Positions 15,869 through 25,209 of a DNA stretch of 64,000 nt are shown here, piece by piece. The stretch is from Prevotella sp. S7-1-8 (GTDB lineage: Bacteria > Bacteroidota > Bacteroidia > Bacteroidales > Bacteroidaceae): assembly GCF_000758925.1 (NCBI RefSeq), contig NZ_JRNC01000011.1, positions 1 to 64,000 of the forward strand, in the 5' to 3' direction. Under the pieces are notes generated by a model. It was given only the letters and a program-made list of their open reading frames with translations. It ran no database searches and was not told the DNA's origin. A program made the position numbers and the translations under genes. Each line of letters opens with the position of its first letter. Within the stretch, counting starts at the first letter, position 1.

Positions 15869-17536
15869 TCAGAATGGAGCCGGAAGGGAAAATTCCATCC
15901 GTCTTCCAGTGCTTGGATGCTTGAAAACAAGACGCTCGGCATGTAGGTACAGGCGATTTGCGTGTTGTCCATAAAGATCATCTCCCTTGATAGGATTGTT
16001 CAATCCATCAAGATGGGCGCAGTGCACGCGAAGCTGATGGGTCCGGCCGGTTAGGGGATATAGGGCCACGCGACAGCTGTCTATGCGTTCGAAATGGGTT
16101 GTGGCGGCCTTGCCGTGTTGCCAATCTACTATTTGCCTGGGACGATCCATAAGGTCGGGACGCAGCGGAAGGCTTATTTTTCCCGTGGCTTGGGTCAAGG
16201 GTTTGCTCAGTATGGCTACATATCGCTTGCCAATTTGTCGTTTGGCGAATTGCGCTTGAAGGTTCAGGTACGCTCGCGTGCTTTTGGCAACCACCATCAA
16301 CCCGCTCGTGGCCATGTCCAATCTATGAGCGATGAGAGGCCCGGTGGCGTCAGGGTAGCGTTGCCTTATCAAGCTGTAGACATTCTCTCGTTGGCTTTTT
16401 CCCGGTACGGCGAGCATGCCGGCCGGCTTGTTTATCACGCAAATGTCTTCATCATCGTATATTGTTTCCAAGCTGTGGCGCCTTTCCTCTTCCAATGCGT
16501 TGGGTGCCACATCGATGCCTTGGAGCATCCAGTGTAGCAAGGGTTTGCACTTGCCATGACATGCCGGATAGCATGCCAAGTGATGACGAACCTCGCCACG
16601 CGGGCTCTTTCCCCACCAAAACATAGCCATGCTAATGGGGATCAGACCGTGCTTAAAAGCGTGTTGCAAAAGTTTGGGCTCGCAACACTCGCCGGTTCCG
16701 GCAGGTGGTGGGGTGTTCTTAGAATTTGACGCGCTGTCAATGGCGCCCGAAAGCTGGCATTCTTGGAATATCTCTGTCAAGTCTCGCTTTTCTCCCTTTC
16801 CGTTCCGCATCACGAATTGGCGAAACAACCATGTCTGCAAAGCGTCGCTCTTTTGCCTGCGCAAGGTCTTCAACGAGGCTATTTTTTTAGCTTTTTGACT
16901 TTCGCGGGCCTCAAACTTTTCACGCTTTTGTCGCATCTTCAGCTTCCAGCGATGTAGCTCGGCGTTCTCAAATTGACGACGACGAATGTACGCTTCCTCA
17001 TCCTCGTCTGCCTTTCGCCCCTTGAAATATGCGGGCCGGTGGGCGTTTTCTAACGTTTCTTCCCACTTAAGGGGGCGTGGCATCGCGTCTATGTCATGGC
17101 TTAAGCTTACGATTTCGGCCTCCTCGCGCTTGAAAAATCCATCCGGTTCAAGGTAGTCAAACACTGCCGGCACAAATTCGTCCCAATCGCTTCGCCCACA
17201 TATTTGTCCGCTATATCCCGCAAGATAATACAGGTTTTTGTCGCCGCGAGCGTCGCTTGTTGTTGCTGTGGCGGCGGATTTCTTGACGACAAGCACGCCG
17301 AACATCTTGCCTTGGGCTATCTCTCGCTTAAAATCAGGATTGACATGATGAGCCGCGAAGCGTTGGTTTTCGGCACCTGAGAGATAGGCGGCCAACTCGT
17401 CTATCGCTTTTTGGCTTAATGGATCGGGCTGGTAATAAAAAGGGTTGTTCAAGCGTTTGGGCAACTCGCCATCATAGTGCAGACGATGTAACAATGAATT
17501 GTTTTTCAATGTAATGTGGTAACGATTGGAAAGCAT
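15869..17536 (-). CDS. RluA-family pseudouridine synthase with long N-terminal region
   Basis: Converts uridine to pseudouridine in RNA. The catalytic domain is C-terminal (about 350-555), with the key Asp in AHRLDMATSGLMVV and later GRTHQLRVH. The N-terminal 350 residues include a charged, probably coiled-coil stretch (about 190-260, rich in Lys, Arg, Glu) and a Cys-containing segment (PPAGTGECCEPKLLQHA; YPACHGKCKPLLHWMLQG) seen in a long subclass of RluA enzymes. The RNA target is unknown. It converges with the transporter gene, with a 9-nt gap. Confidence 0.9.
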   Translation of the reverse strand: MLSNRYHITLKNNSLLHRLHYDGELPKRLNNPFYYQPDPLSQKAIDELAAYLSGAENQRFAAHHVNPDFKREIAQGKMFGVLVVKKSAATATTSDARGDKNLYYLAGYSGQICGRSDWDEFVPAVFDYLEPDGFFKREEAEIVSLSHDIDAMPRPLKWEETLENAHRPAYFKGRKADEDEEAYIRRRQFENAELHRWKLKMRQKREKFEARESQKAKKIASLKTLRRQKSDALQTWLFRQFVMRNGKGEKRDLTEIFQECQLSGAIDSASNSKNTPPPAGTGECCEPKLLQHAFKHGLIPISMAMFWWGKSPRGEVRHHLACYPACHGKCKPLLHWMLQGIDVAPNALEEERRHSLETIYDDEDICVINKPAGMLAVPGKSQRENVYSLIRQRYPDATGPLIAHRLDMATSGLMVVAKSTRAYLNLQAQFAKRQIGKRYVAILSKPLTQATGKISLPLRPDLMDRPRQIVDWQHGKAATTHFERIDSCRVALYPLTGRTHQLRVHCAHLDGLNNPIKGDDLYGQHANRLYLHAERLVFKHPSTGRRMEFSLPAPF

Positions 17537-17579
17537 GACATAAAAAGCCCATAAAAGGTGTTTTTATTTCCGTGGAGAT

Positions 17580-18503
17580 TTATTCCTCGGCAATCAATCC
17601 AAGTTGAATAAACTCATCCATCAGTGGCTGGGCTAACACTTTCGCGTCAGGATGCGGCACGCCTGTGACACCTAAGGAGCGTAGCTCGAAGAAGTGTTTC
17701 CAGTCTGACACGAATGCCGTGTGCACCAATTCGGTGTTGGTGTCAAGAGGCAATACGGCCCTTGCTTCTTGCGGTTTGCAGCCCGCGGCGGTCAGGTTCA
17801 TATATGCTTTTTCAGCGGCAAGGTTGGCGAAAGTCCAATTTTCAAGTTTGGTCGCGGTGCCACTGTAAACTTTCTCGAAGAGCGAAGGCAATTGTTCCGT
17901 CGAACAATTCGGTGTGGAATGATCTTGTTCTTGGATGAGTTCGGCTATCCACACCGGTATGTTGACAGTGATCTCGTTGCCAAATTTGTCTTTGGCGTAG
18001 TTGCAATAGCGAGTGCTTTGTTCTGCCATCGAATTGGCTCTGTGACGGTTAAACTCTCTCGTTGTGCCAATTTGAGTGGTAAAATGTACCGTCACGCGAC
18101 GCTCGTGGTAAGTTCGCGGCTCACACAAGAACTCAAGGTCGTCCATCCAGTCATTTTCCGAGAGCACACGTAGATTGGTTGTCACGTAATATTTGCCATC
18201 TTTGGCCACCACCCTTGAAAATGCGTTTTTTTCGTAGCGAAGCCAAGGTTTGGGGCTCGTTGACCGCCGGGCATGCGGCATTTCATTGTCAAATTCTTGA
18301 AAAAACAGATATACTGTGCCATGCTCTAACATGGCCGTATGTTTGTTTTTGATCATTTTTTCCACAAATGGGCGAGCTGATTTCTCATTGGCGTGGCTTT
18401 CACTCTTGTAGCAAACACGCCCCGCGCGCTCTATTTGGCGATATATACCGTTGGCTCCACTGTCTTGAAGCCATATCTCAAAAGATGGATTTTCTATTTT
18501 CAT
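17580..18503 (-). CDS. thyX: FAD-dependent thymidylate synthase ThyX
   Basis: Makes dTMP from dUMP using methylene-tetrahydrofolate and FAD. The 307-residue protein holds the ThyX motif RHRX7S as RHRANSMAEQS, followed by TRYCNY. Other family features are HTAMLEHGTVYLFF in the N-terminal third and LPLDTNTELVHTAF near the end. It diverges from the Fur-family gene; its -7 box TATCTTTG lies at 18532-18539 on the minus strand. Confidence 0.95.
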   Translation of the reverse strand: MKIENPSFEIWLQDSGANGIYRQIERAGRVCYKSESHANEKSARPFVEKMIKNKHTAMLEHGTVYLFFQEFDNEMPHARRSTSPKPWLRYEKNAFSRVVAKDGKYYVTTNLRVLSENDWMDDLEFLCEPRTYHERRVTVHFTTQIGTTREFNRHRANSMAEQSTRYCNYAKDKFGNEITVNIPVWIAELIQEQDHSTPNCSTEQLPSLFEKVYSGTATKLENWTFANLAAEKAYMNLTAAGCKPQEARAVLPLDTNTELVHTAFVSDWKHFFELRSLGVTGVPHPDAKVLAQPLMDEFIQLGLIAEE

Positions 18504-18531
18504 AGAATGGATTATTCAGAGGTTTGTAATG

Positions 18532-18591
18532 CAAAGATAGCTATTTTAACGTGACGAGATGGTCTAAAACGTTTTTTTATTCGTATTTTTG
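18532..18591. promoter_or_regulatory. Divergent -7 boxes of thyX and the Fur-family gene
   Basis: TATCTTTG on the minus strand (18532-18539) serves thyX, and TATTTTTG on the plus strand (18584-18591) serves the Fur-family gene, 8 nt before its ATG. The very short distance implies an almost leaderless mRNA for the regulator, or another start site. Neither has a clear -33 box. Confidence 0.45.
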
Positions 18592-18599
18592 CATTTGTT

Positions 18600-19031
18600 A
18601 TGAACGAATCTGCATGCGTTGAACTGTTACAGAAACATGCCATCAAGCCCACCAGCAACCGCATCGTGGTGCTCAAGGCACTGGCCCACGAGGAACGCCC
18701 CATGTCTGTTTCCGAATTGGAAAATACCATTTTGACGATTGATAAAAGTGGTGTTTTTCGTACGCTCATGCTTTTCAAGGAGCGCCATTTGGTACATTCG
18801 TTAGAGGATGGGAATGGTGGCGTGAGGTATGAGTTGTGCTTAAGCCACGACGAAGACGAGGATGACGATGTGCATGTACATTTTTTTTGCGAGCGCTGCG
18901 GACAAGTGTATTGCCTGCACGACATTCCTATTCCTGCCGTCGAATTGCCCGATGGCTTCTCTGTCGCGACCATCAACTACATGGTCAAGGGCGTATGCCC
19001 ATCCTGTGCATGTGAGGAGGATAACTTGTAG
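18600..19031 (+). CDS. Fur-family metal-responsive transcriptional regulator
   Basis: A 143-residue DNA-binding protein of the Fur/Zur/PerR superfamily. The N-terminal winged helix (about 1-80) contains KPTSNRIVVLKAL and SGVFRTLMLFKE. The C-terminal part has an acidic, His-containing segment (SHDEDEDDDVHVHFFC) and two Cys pairs, CERC and CPSC, expected to hold structural zinc. Iron, zinc or peroxide sensing cannot be assigned. Its stop codon abuts the ATG of mutY, so the two are surely co-transcribed. Confidence 0.9.
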   Translation: MNESACVELLQKHAIKPTSNRIVVLKALAHEERPMSVSELENTILTIDKSGVFRTLMLFKERHLVHSLEDGNGGVRYELCLSHDEDEDDDVHVHFFCERCGQVYCLHDIPIPAVELPDGFSVATINYMVKGVCPSCACEEDNL

Positions 19032-20117
19032 ATGGCTCCTTCCCAACTTGCCCAAGTGTTGCTCGAATGGTATTCACGGCACGGTCGCGACCTTCCGTGG
19101 CGTCAAACGCGCGACCCATACGCCATTTGGCTGAGTGAAATCATTCTTCAACAGACGCGTATCAGCCAAGGTACGGCTTATTGGGAACGTTTCATGAGCG
19201 AGTATCCCACGGTCGAGGCGTTAGCGTCTGCGTCTGAAGACGAGGTATTGAAGTTGTGGCAAGGTTTGGGTTATTACAGTAGAGCGCGCAATTTGCACCA
19301 TGCTGCCAAGCAGTTAGTACGCTTGGGCTATTTTCCTGAATCGTTAGACGAGATAAGAAAACTCAAGGGAGTGGGCGAATATACGGCCGCGGCCATTGCC
19401 GCTTTTGCGTTTGACAATCCTGTGGCAGCCGTCGATGGCAATTTCTATCGTGTGTTGGCGCGTGTGTTTGGCATAGATACGCCTATCAACTCCACGGCAG
19501 GAAAGAAACTGTTTAAGGCGTTGGCAGAACAGGTTGTCACTCATCCCGAGGTCAACGCGGCTATCATGGACTTTGGTGCCATGCAATGCACGCCACAAAA
19601 TCCGGACTGCGTTGCATGCCCAATTGTAGACCAGTGCGACGCCGTTCGGCAGGGACGGGTGGACGAGTTGCCCGTGAAGCTCAAGACGGTAAAGGTGAAA
19701 ATGCGCCGCATGACCTATGTTTACATACGTTGCAATGGGCAAACAGCCATTCGTCAGCGTGGCAAAGGCGATATATGGCAAGGATTGTGGGAACCCTATT
19801 TGTGTGCTGACGTTATGGCTGCCAATGGGGATGACGACAAAAAACGTAAATGCTTGTCTAAAGAAAAGGTGTTTTCCATATCTTCAATGGGTTTTAATTC
19901 CGCTTGGAAACCCATTGCCCTGTCTGTCAAGCATGTGCTGACACATCGTATTATTCTGTCCGATTTTTATCTTTGGGAGCCAGAACGACGCCCCGTTTTG
20001 CCGTCGGAATACGTTTGGATAGATGAGCAAAGTCTTGACAACTATGCCATTTCACGCTTGTTCCAACTATTATTAGAACGTCTGTCAAGCCGTGATAGAT
20101 CCATCGACGCATCATGA
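19032..20117 (+). CDS. mutY: A/G-specific adenine glycosylase MutY
   Basis: Removes adenine mispaired with 8-oxoguanine. The 361-residue protein has catalytic Glu36 (SEIILQQT), the helix-hairpin-helix LKGVGEYTAAAI (111-122), catalytic Asp135 (VAAVDGN), and a [4Fe-4S] site with Cys186, 193, 196 and 202 in the C-X6-C-X2-C-X5-C pattern. A C-terminal NUDIX-like domain that reads 8-oxoG follows (about 230-350). It starts directly after the stop of the Fur-family gene, an arrangement that could tie oxidative-damage repair to metal status. Confidence 0.96.
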   Translation: MAPSQLAQVLLEWYSRHGRDLPWRQTRDPYAIWLSEIILQQTRISQGTAYWERFMSEYPTVEALASASEDEVLKLWQGLGYYSRARNLHHAAKQLVRLGYFPESLDEIRKLKGVGEYTAAAIAAFAFDNPVAAVDGNFYRVLARVFGIDTPINSTAGKKLFKALAEQVVTHPEVNAAIMDFGAMQCTPQNPDCVACPIVDQCDAVRQGRVDELPVKLKTVKVKMRRMTYVYIRCNGQTAIRQRGKGDIWQGLWEPYLCADVMAANGDDDKKRKCLSKEKVFSISSMGFNSAWKPIALSVKHVLTHRIILSDFYLWEPERRPVLPSEYVWIDEQSLDNYAISRLFQLLLERLSSRDRSIDAS

Positions 20118-20179
20118 CCGTGTCCTGATTTCCTTTTTCATGCGTAAATTATTGATGCCAAACGATACCATATAAATAA

Positions 20180-20214
20180 GAAAGCCTGAGACTGACATGC
20201 AGTCTCAGGCTTTC
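20180..20214. terminator. Two-way intrinsic terminator between mutY and a barrel gene
   Basis: A perfect 14-bp inverted repeat (20180-20193 and 20201-20214) with a 7-nt loop lies between convergent genes. AAG/CTTTC ends give partial T-runs on both sides. Confidence 0.75.
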
Positions 20215-20258
20215 CGCTATATGTTTAACAACGGTTTGTTGTCTTTGTCTCGCGGGGC

Positions 20259-20858
20259 TTAGAGCTCAAATTTATAACCCAATGTGAACTGGAATACGCT
20301 GTTTTTAGTGTCTGAGTTTTCAAACACTTTGGTTACGCCGAAGTTATAACGAGCGTCAAGAACCAAGTTTCTGTACTCATAAGAGAGACCTACCGGAATT
20401 GAGAAGTCTACGCTTTTGGCTTTCATGTCAAAAGATTCAGAGGCTTTGCCCAGTATGGTATTTGCCTTGAAGTCGTTCTTGCTGTTCACTTTGAAACCCG
20501 GTTGCACACCTAATTTAACGGCCAAACCATTTACCACATATACATTGCACATGACAGGCACGTTCACATAATCCACCTTGTGAGTGTTGGTTATGCTAAT
20601 TTTCCCTTGTGATACAGAGGTTTTGTAGCCTTGCATAGAGTAAAGGGCGCCAGCCGATAGTGACACAATGTCTGTGAGCTGATACTCAAGTTCCGCGCCA
20701 GCGGCCACGCCAAAACGTGGGTCGGCTTTGTCATAATTAGTCAATGTGGCCACATTCAAACCCACTTTAGGCTGAATGGTAACGGTTCCCACTTCATGTT
20801 GAGCATAGCCTGCGACAGATGCGAGCATGACTACAGCTGATAAAATAATTTTTTTCAT
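20259..20858 (-). CDS. Outer-membrane beta-barrel protein (PorT-like)
   Basis: A 199-residue exported protein. The signal peptide (about 1-20, MKKIILSAVVMLASVAGYAQ) is followed by alternating hydrophobic strands typical of an eight-stranded outer-membrane barrel of the PorT/OmpX kind, ending in FQFTLGYKFEL with an aromatic near the C-terminus as barrel proteins usually have. The motif VGLNVATLTNYD near the start is common in this group. Function unknown. The start at 20858 gives a clean signal peptide; the frame upstream adds 14 unlikely residues. Confidence 0.85.
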   Translation of the reverse strand: MKKIILSAVVMLASVAGYAQHEVGTVTIQPKVGLNVATLTNYDKADPRFGVAAGAELEYQLTDIVSLSAGALYSMQGYKTSVSQGKISITNTHKVDYVNVPVMCNVYVVNGLAVKLGVQPGFKVNSKNDFKANTILGKASESFDMKAKSVDFSIPVGLSYEYRNLVLDARYNFGVTKVFENSDTKNSVFQFTLGYKFEL

Positions 20859-20933
20859 AATGTAATGTTTTAAAAATACCCTAATGGTTTTCTCCTGCAA
20901 ATGTAAGTGTTTTTTTTCGATGGCTGTTTGTTC

Positions 20934-23900
20934 TTAAATGTATTGTTCCGTAATTGTAGGCATATACTCCCTTATATAACATTCTTTTTGTTTTGAATAG
21001 TCTATTATTCGCTTAAAAAGCGCGTTCTCGCCAAGGACGCTTGGATTGCCAACGAGCGCCAGTTGTTTGCGCGCTCGCGTCATCGCCACGTTTAGTTTCC
21101 GGTCTATGGTATGTCCGTTTTCTTCAAAAACATTAGCTGTGAGAAAGTCCAGCTGGTAACGTCGCTGTATCGTGAAAGAGTAGATTATGACATCTCGCTG
21201 TGAGCCTTGGTAGCGTTCCACCGTGTCAATGCTTATTTTTTCCAAATCGGCAATGCCCATTTTTTCTATCTCCCTGCGTATCATCGCTATCTGGTTGCGG
21301 TAAGGAACGATCACGCCCACCGTCTTGTCAGGGTCAAAACCGGTATCCGCGAATCGGTGTATGCGTCTTAGCAGGTCGGCCACGACGCGCGCCTCGATAG
21401 TGTTCACTTTGTCGGAGATGTCGGGTCGCCTGCAAAAACCGGATGCGATGAACAACATCCGATGCTGCTTCAGCATGTCGTCCACGCTGTCTTCGGATGG
21501 CAATTTGTAATCGATCGTTGTGGCCAATTGATGCCTTAAAGGCACAGGCCGCGGCTGTTCGTCAAAGTAAAACTCCTTGGTTGGAAACTCAGCTATGTCC
21601 GGATGCATGCGTCCTTGCAACTGTAGCACACCCATGAATGCCGTCCGCCCGCTCTTCTTCTCAATATTTATGAGCCTTTCGAACAGGCTGTTCTTGCAGT
21701 TTGTCAGGCATATCTCATGCAGCTCCGGCTCACTAACGGTAGCTTGTGCGTCGTTTTGCCGCGCCACGGCCGGCAGCTGTTTGTAGTCGCCGACGAGCAC
21801 AAATTTGTCAATGTCGCAAATGTCGCTTGCCGTTTTGCCGGTCGTCCCGACGTGCCCGGCTAACAATCCGATGATGTTTGGTTCCAAAATCTGCGAGCTT
21901 TCGTCTACCAACGCCATCGTAAAATGTTTCAAGCCGAAAATGAACGGCCTGGCCTGAAGCGTCGCTGTCGTGCCCACCACCACGCGCGCGCTTGCCAACG
22001 TGGCCTTCATCTCGTTTAGTAGAGGTTTCTCGCCCACGGCATTGGGAATGAGGTGAGCCTCGAATTGCGGCGCGCAGCTCAACTCGCTGCCAACGCGAAG
22101 AAAGTCGATGCCTGCGTCCACAAGCATGTCGCAAATCTCGTCCACGGCGCGGTTTGTATATGCGAGTAGCAACACCGCGCTCGATTTGTTGGCCAGTTCC
22201 TCCTCGACCATGAATCTCAACGCCCTGCTTGTCTTGCCCGTGCCGGGTGGGCCCACCAACAAAAAATAGTCTTGCGCCTGCTTCACTTTGAGCAATAGGG
22301 GGTCGAGCGTAGGGTCGTAGCTGCGCGACAGCGACAGCGAGGTGTCGCGTCGGGGTTCGCGCTGCCCCAACAGCAAAGCCTTGCGGTGGTCGGCCGAGGT
22401 TACAAACTCGTATAGCGCGCGTATGGCCGAGCTGCCGCCAACGTCGCTGTTGCCATGCTCTATGCACCATGCGAAGCGTTGCTCAGGCCGGGCATCCTCT
22501 TCGTTGGAGAGTGTCAGGTCGGAATAAGGCAGGTGGTCGAAGATGTGTTTGTTCTGCTGTCCGTCGCTCAGTTTTACTGTTATCTTGTTGGCATGTATGT
22601 CGGCCAGTCCACCTTTGAAAACCAATGCCTTCCGGATGTCTGGCTCTTCGTTTTTTGGATAGGCGTAGAGCCATACCATGTCACCGCGTCTAAAATTGGG
22701 CAGAAAGCCCTCGTCTTGTTCGGGCAAGGCCAAAGTGACAAGGTCGTAGCTGTCGTTGCCTTTAGGTTGCCCGCTCTTCACCTTGTTTGTAATGGTAAGG
22801 TTGGTATAAATATTTCCAGTTTCTTTTTTCTCCGCGAGTGGCATGTTCCACAAGTTGGCCACGCTGTTGCCCGAGCTTTCACATACGCCCACTTTGGACA
22901 ACAGGCTTTCGAGAATTACAAATTGCGTCATCCTGCAAAAATAAGCGCGTTCCAATGGTCGCATTTGTTGCAGTGGCAACAGTGTTTTTTCAAGTTGTGG
23001 CCGTAGGTATCTGTCATAGAAAAAGTCTTGTCTGCCTGCTGTGTTCAGGTTTTCTACGCTAAGCGTTGGCAATATGTGCCGCAAGCCGTTATGAGCGATG
23101 TCAAACTCCAGCGCCACGGCCTCGTTGCGAAAGCGTATGGCCTCGTAGAACAGTTCCATGAGGTTTTTCACTTTTATCAACCCGTTCGGCAACTCAAATT
23201 TAGAGTAAAGCAGTTGTATGTCGCGTTTCGAGTTGGGAGATATGGTATAGAGAATGCTGTTGTAGAGTAGTAGCTGTACATAATGTTTCTCAATATGTTG
23301 ACCTCCGTATTGGTTTTTGGTGCCACGTTCCAAAAAGATGTTTCGCCCCGACTTCTGCTCCACCAACAGTTTCAGGTCGGTGGTCATGAGGTCCACTCGT
23401 CCTTGCAATCCAAACTTTTCACAGATAAGCGAAGGCTCAAGGATGGCTTTCTTGAGGTTGTGTCCATTTTCTATTTCTGCCACTATCTGTTTTAGGTTAC
23501 GCATTTGCGTCATGGCGTCCTGTTTGAATTTTGTGGCGTTAAAATCTTGGCAGGTACTGTATTCCACGGCGTTTTTCGTAAAATTTTTCACCAGAGTGCT
23601 GGCGAAGTCAGCTTCTCGGTTGCTGATAATGTCGTCAAGCGCGTTGCTGGCAAAATTGCCCAACAAGATGGGTTGGCTGACAGGGCGTGGTTTCAATCGG
23701 TTTATCAGATAGAGCAATGGGTGGTGTCCATAATCCTCAAAGCATGCCGCGATGCTGCTGATGTCTATCAGGCAGTCGGGTTCCACCACGATTAGTTGTG
23801 GCGTGATGGCGTCTCCATCCACGTGGCATCCTATCAAGTTGAGCTGCATGTGCTTTCGCAGTATGCCACGCATGTATTGCATGTTGGCGTATTGTGTCTC

Positions 23901-24395
23901 TTTGGTGTAAAAAACTTTTTTCCAATCCCTCGCGTCGTCCTCGTCCACCCTTACCGTGATGGTCGTGTCATCCCATGCCATCACCGTGCAACGCTTGTCG
24001 GGGGAGTTGGCTCGGTTCCTGCCGCGTGTGTCGTTCATGTTTCGCGGCAATTTTGACGTTAGCCCCTTGGGTATGTCAACGTTGAGCACCTGCGCGATAA
24101 ACGTGGCCAAGGCGCGTGCGTCATGTAGCAGCTCTTCTGGCAACAAGGCGTCGCTTCTGTTGCTGTCTCGCCGCATTTTATGTATGGCGTTGGCCACCGT
24201 TTGAGAGATATGGTGTCGCTCTATCAGTTGTTCCACCTGTGCGTTGAGGTCTCCAAACCCATACTTGCAATTTTTCAGGCCGTAGGTACAAGTCTGTACC
24301 AACGTCTCGTGCATAATCTTGTTTTGTATGGCCGGCTCAAGGTCTTGTGTGGTGAGCAGTTGCGACACGCGGTCAAAAAGTTCAGAACAATCCAT
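20934..24395 (-). CDS. Dna2-like fused PD-(D/E)XK nuclease and superfamily 1 helicase
   Basis: A 1153-residue cytoplasmic protein. The N-terminal half has a RecB/Cas4-type nuclease: GRVD at 332-335, EQK at 346-348, and Q374/Y378 in HYVQLLLY, the order of catalytic motifs II, III and IV. The C-terminal half is an Upf1/Dna2-type helicase: Walker A GPPGTGKT (715-722), Walker B DESSQ (831-835), GDYKQLPAV, ERYQGSQRDVII and AMTRARKQL. This nuclease-then-helicase order is that of eukaryotic Dna2; I see no clear Fe-S cysteine set. It starts 14 nt inside the end of ogt, suggesting translational coupling and a role in DNA repair or replication. Confidence 0.85.
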   Translation of the reverse strand: MDCSELFDRVSQLLTTQDLEPAIQNKIMHETLVQTCTYGLKNCKYGFGDLNAQVEQLIERHHISQTVANAIHKMRRDSNRSDALLPEELLHDARALATFIAQVLNVDIPKGLTSKLPRNMNDTRGRNRANSPDKRCTVMAWDDTTITVRVDEDDARDWKKVFYTKETQYANMQYMRGILRKHMQLNLIGCHVDGDAITPQLIVVEPDCLIDISSIAACFEDYGHHPLLYLINRLKPRPVSQPILLGNFASNALDDIISNREADFASTLVKNFTKNAVEYSTCQDFNATKFKQDAMTQMRNLKQIVAEIENGHNLKKAILEPSLICEKFGLQGRVDLMTTDLKLLVEQKSGRNIFLERGTKNQYGGQHIEKHYVQLLLYNSILYTISPNSKRDIQLLYSKFELPNGLIKVKNLMELFYEAIRFRNEAVALEFDIAHNGLRHILPTLSVENLNTAGRQDFFYDRYLRPQLEKTLLPLQQMRPLERAYFCRMTQFVILESLLSKVGVCESSGNSVANLWNMPLAEKKETGNIYTNLTITNKVKSGQPKGNDSYDLVTLALPEQDEGFLPNFRRGDMVWLYAYPKNEEPDIRKALVFKGGLADIHANKITVKLSDGQQNKHIFDHLPYSDLTLSNEEDARPEQRFAWCIEHGNSDVGGSSAIRALYEFVTSADHRKALLLGQREPRRDTSLSLSRSYDPTLDPLLLKVKQAQDYFLLVGPPGTGKTSRALRFMVEEELANKSSAVLLLAYTNRAVDEICDMLVDAGIDFLRVGSELSCAPQFEAHLIPNAVGEKPLLNEMKATLASARVVVGTTATLQARPFIFGLKHFTMALVDESSQILEPNIIGLLAGHVGTTGKTASDICDIDKFVLVGDYKQLPAVARQNDAQATVSEPELHEICLTNCKNSLFERLINIEKKSGRTAFMGVLQLQGRMHPDIAEFPTKEFYFDEQPRPVPLRHQLATTIDYKLPSEDSVDDMLKQHRMLFIASGFCRRPDISDKVNTIEARVVADLLRRIHRFADTGFDPDKTVGVIVPYRNQIAMIRREIEKMGIADLEKISIDTVERYQGSQRDVIIYSFTIQRRYQLDFLTANVFEENGHTIDRKLNVAMTRARKQLALVGNPSVLGENALFKRIIDYSKQKECYIREYMPTITEQYI

Positions 24396-25002
24396 CCAAA
24401 TCTCCTTTAAACATGTCTTGCGAGAGTTCTTCCACCAACGGCACGTTGCTGCAGTGTATGTCTATCAGCTGGGTTAGGTCTGTCGCCATGCCGTTTTTTG
24501 GCTGGGCGGCAACGGTCTCGGCTTCCCATTTCAACAGTTTTCGTTTCAAATCCCGTCCCCATCGGTAGTCGCCGGTGTCTCCATCGCCACGCACCACCCT
24601 GTGGCACGGAATGAGCAGCGACACCGGATTTTGTGCCACGGCCGTTGCCGCCGCGCGCGCGGCCTTTTCGTTACCGGCTGCCCTGGCCATGTCTTGATAG
24701 GTGGCGGTCTGCCCAAATGGAATGGCGCGCACGGCTTTCCACACCGCTATCTGGAAGTCGGTGCTTCGCAGGTCGACGGTAAGTTTGCGCCGTTTGCCCC
24801 CGAACACCACGCTGGCTACCATCTCAGCCATTTCGTTATCAAGCGTAATAGGAGTGTAGACGCCCCACCGTTGTCCCAAATCGTGAATGGTCTCCAACTT
24901 GTTATATTCCAAAAATCGCAAGTCGCAAACGCCCTTCTTTGTTGCGGCCACGATAATTTCGCCAAATGGCGTGTCGCTGAAACCGTATGTTATAGTGCCC
25001 AT
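24382..25002 (-). CDS. ogt: Methylated-DNA--protein-cysteine methyltransferase
   Basis: Repairs O6-methylguanine by moving the methyl group to its own cysteine. The 206-residue protein has the active site IPCHRVVRGDG and the helix-turn-helix region FGQTATYQDMARAAGNEKAARA before it. A tail of about 45 residues after the usual end (from about 160) is unlike the family core and may be a linker to a partner. The start at 25002 was chosen because the family match begins with TITYGFSDTPFGEI. The last 14 nt overlap the helicase-nuclease gene. Confidence 0.93.
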   Translation of the reverse strand: MGTITYGFSDTPFGEIIVAATKKGVCDLRFLEYNKLETIHDLGQRWGVYTPITLDNEMAEMVASVVFGGKRRKLTVDLRSTDFQIAVWKAVRAIPFGQTATYQDMARAAGNEKAARAAATAVAQNPVSLLIPCHRVVRGDGDTGDYRWGRDLKRKLLKWEAETVAAQPKNGMATDLTQLIDIHCSNVPLVEELSQDMFKGDLDGLF

Positions 25003-25157
25003 GATGTTGCAAATGTAAGTATAATTTCCTGATATATCGCGCCAATGGCCAGAAAAAGTGAGCGCGAGCGCGCGCTGTGGTAGCGACAAAAAAAAGGAAA
25101 AAAGTTTTTTCGATGTTAAAAGATTGGTAAAGGCACGGCATGCCTTGATAAAATGTT

Positions 25158-25165
25158 TACCTTTG
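25158..25165 (+). promoter_or_regulatory. -7 box of the guanine deaminase gene
   Basis: TACCTTTG, 44 nt before the ATG at 25210, matches TAnnTTTG. No -33 box at the usual distance. Confidence 0.45.
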
Positions 25166-25209
25166 TGTCACTATTTGTTTATTTTCACGAAACTAAAAAA
25201 ATATATACA

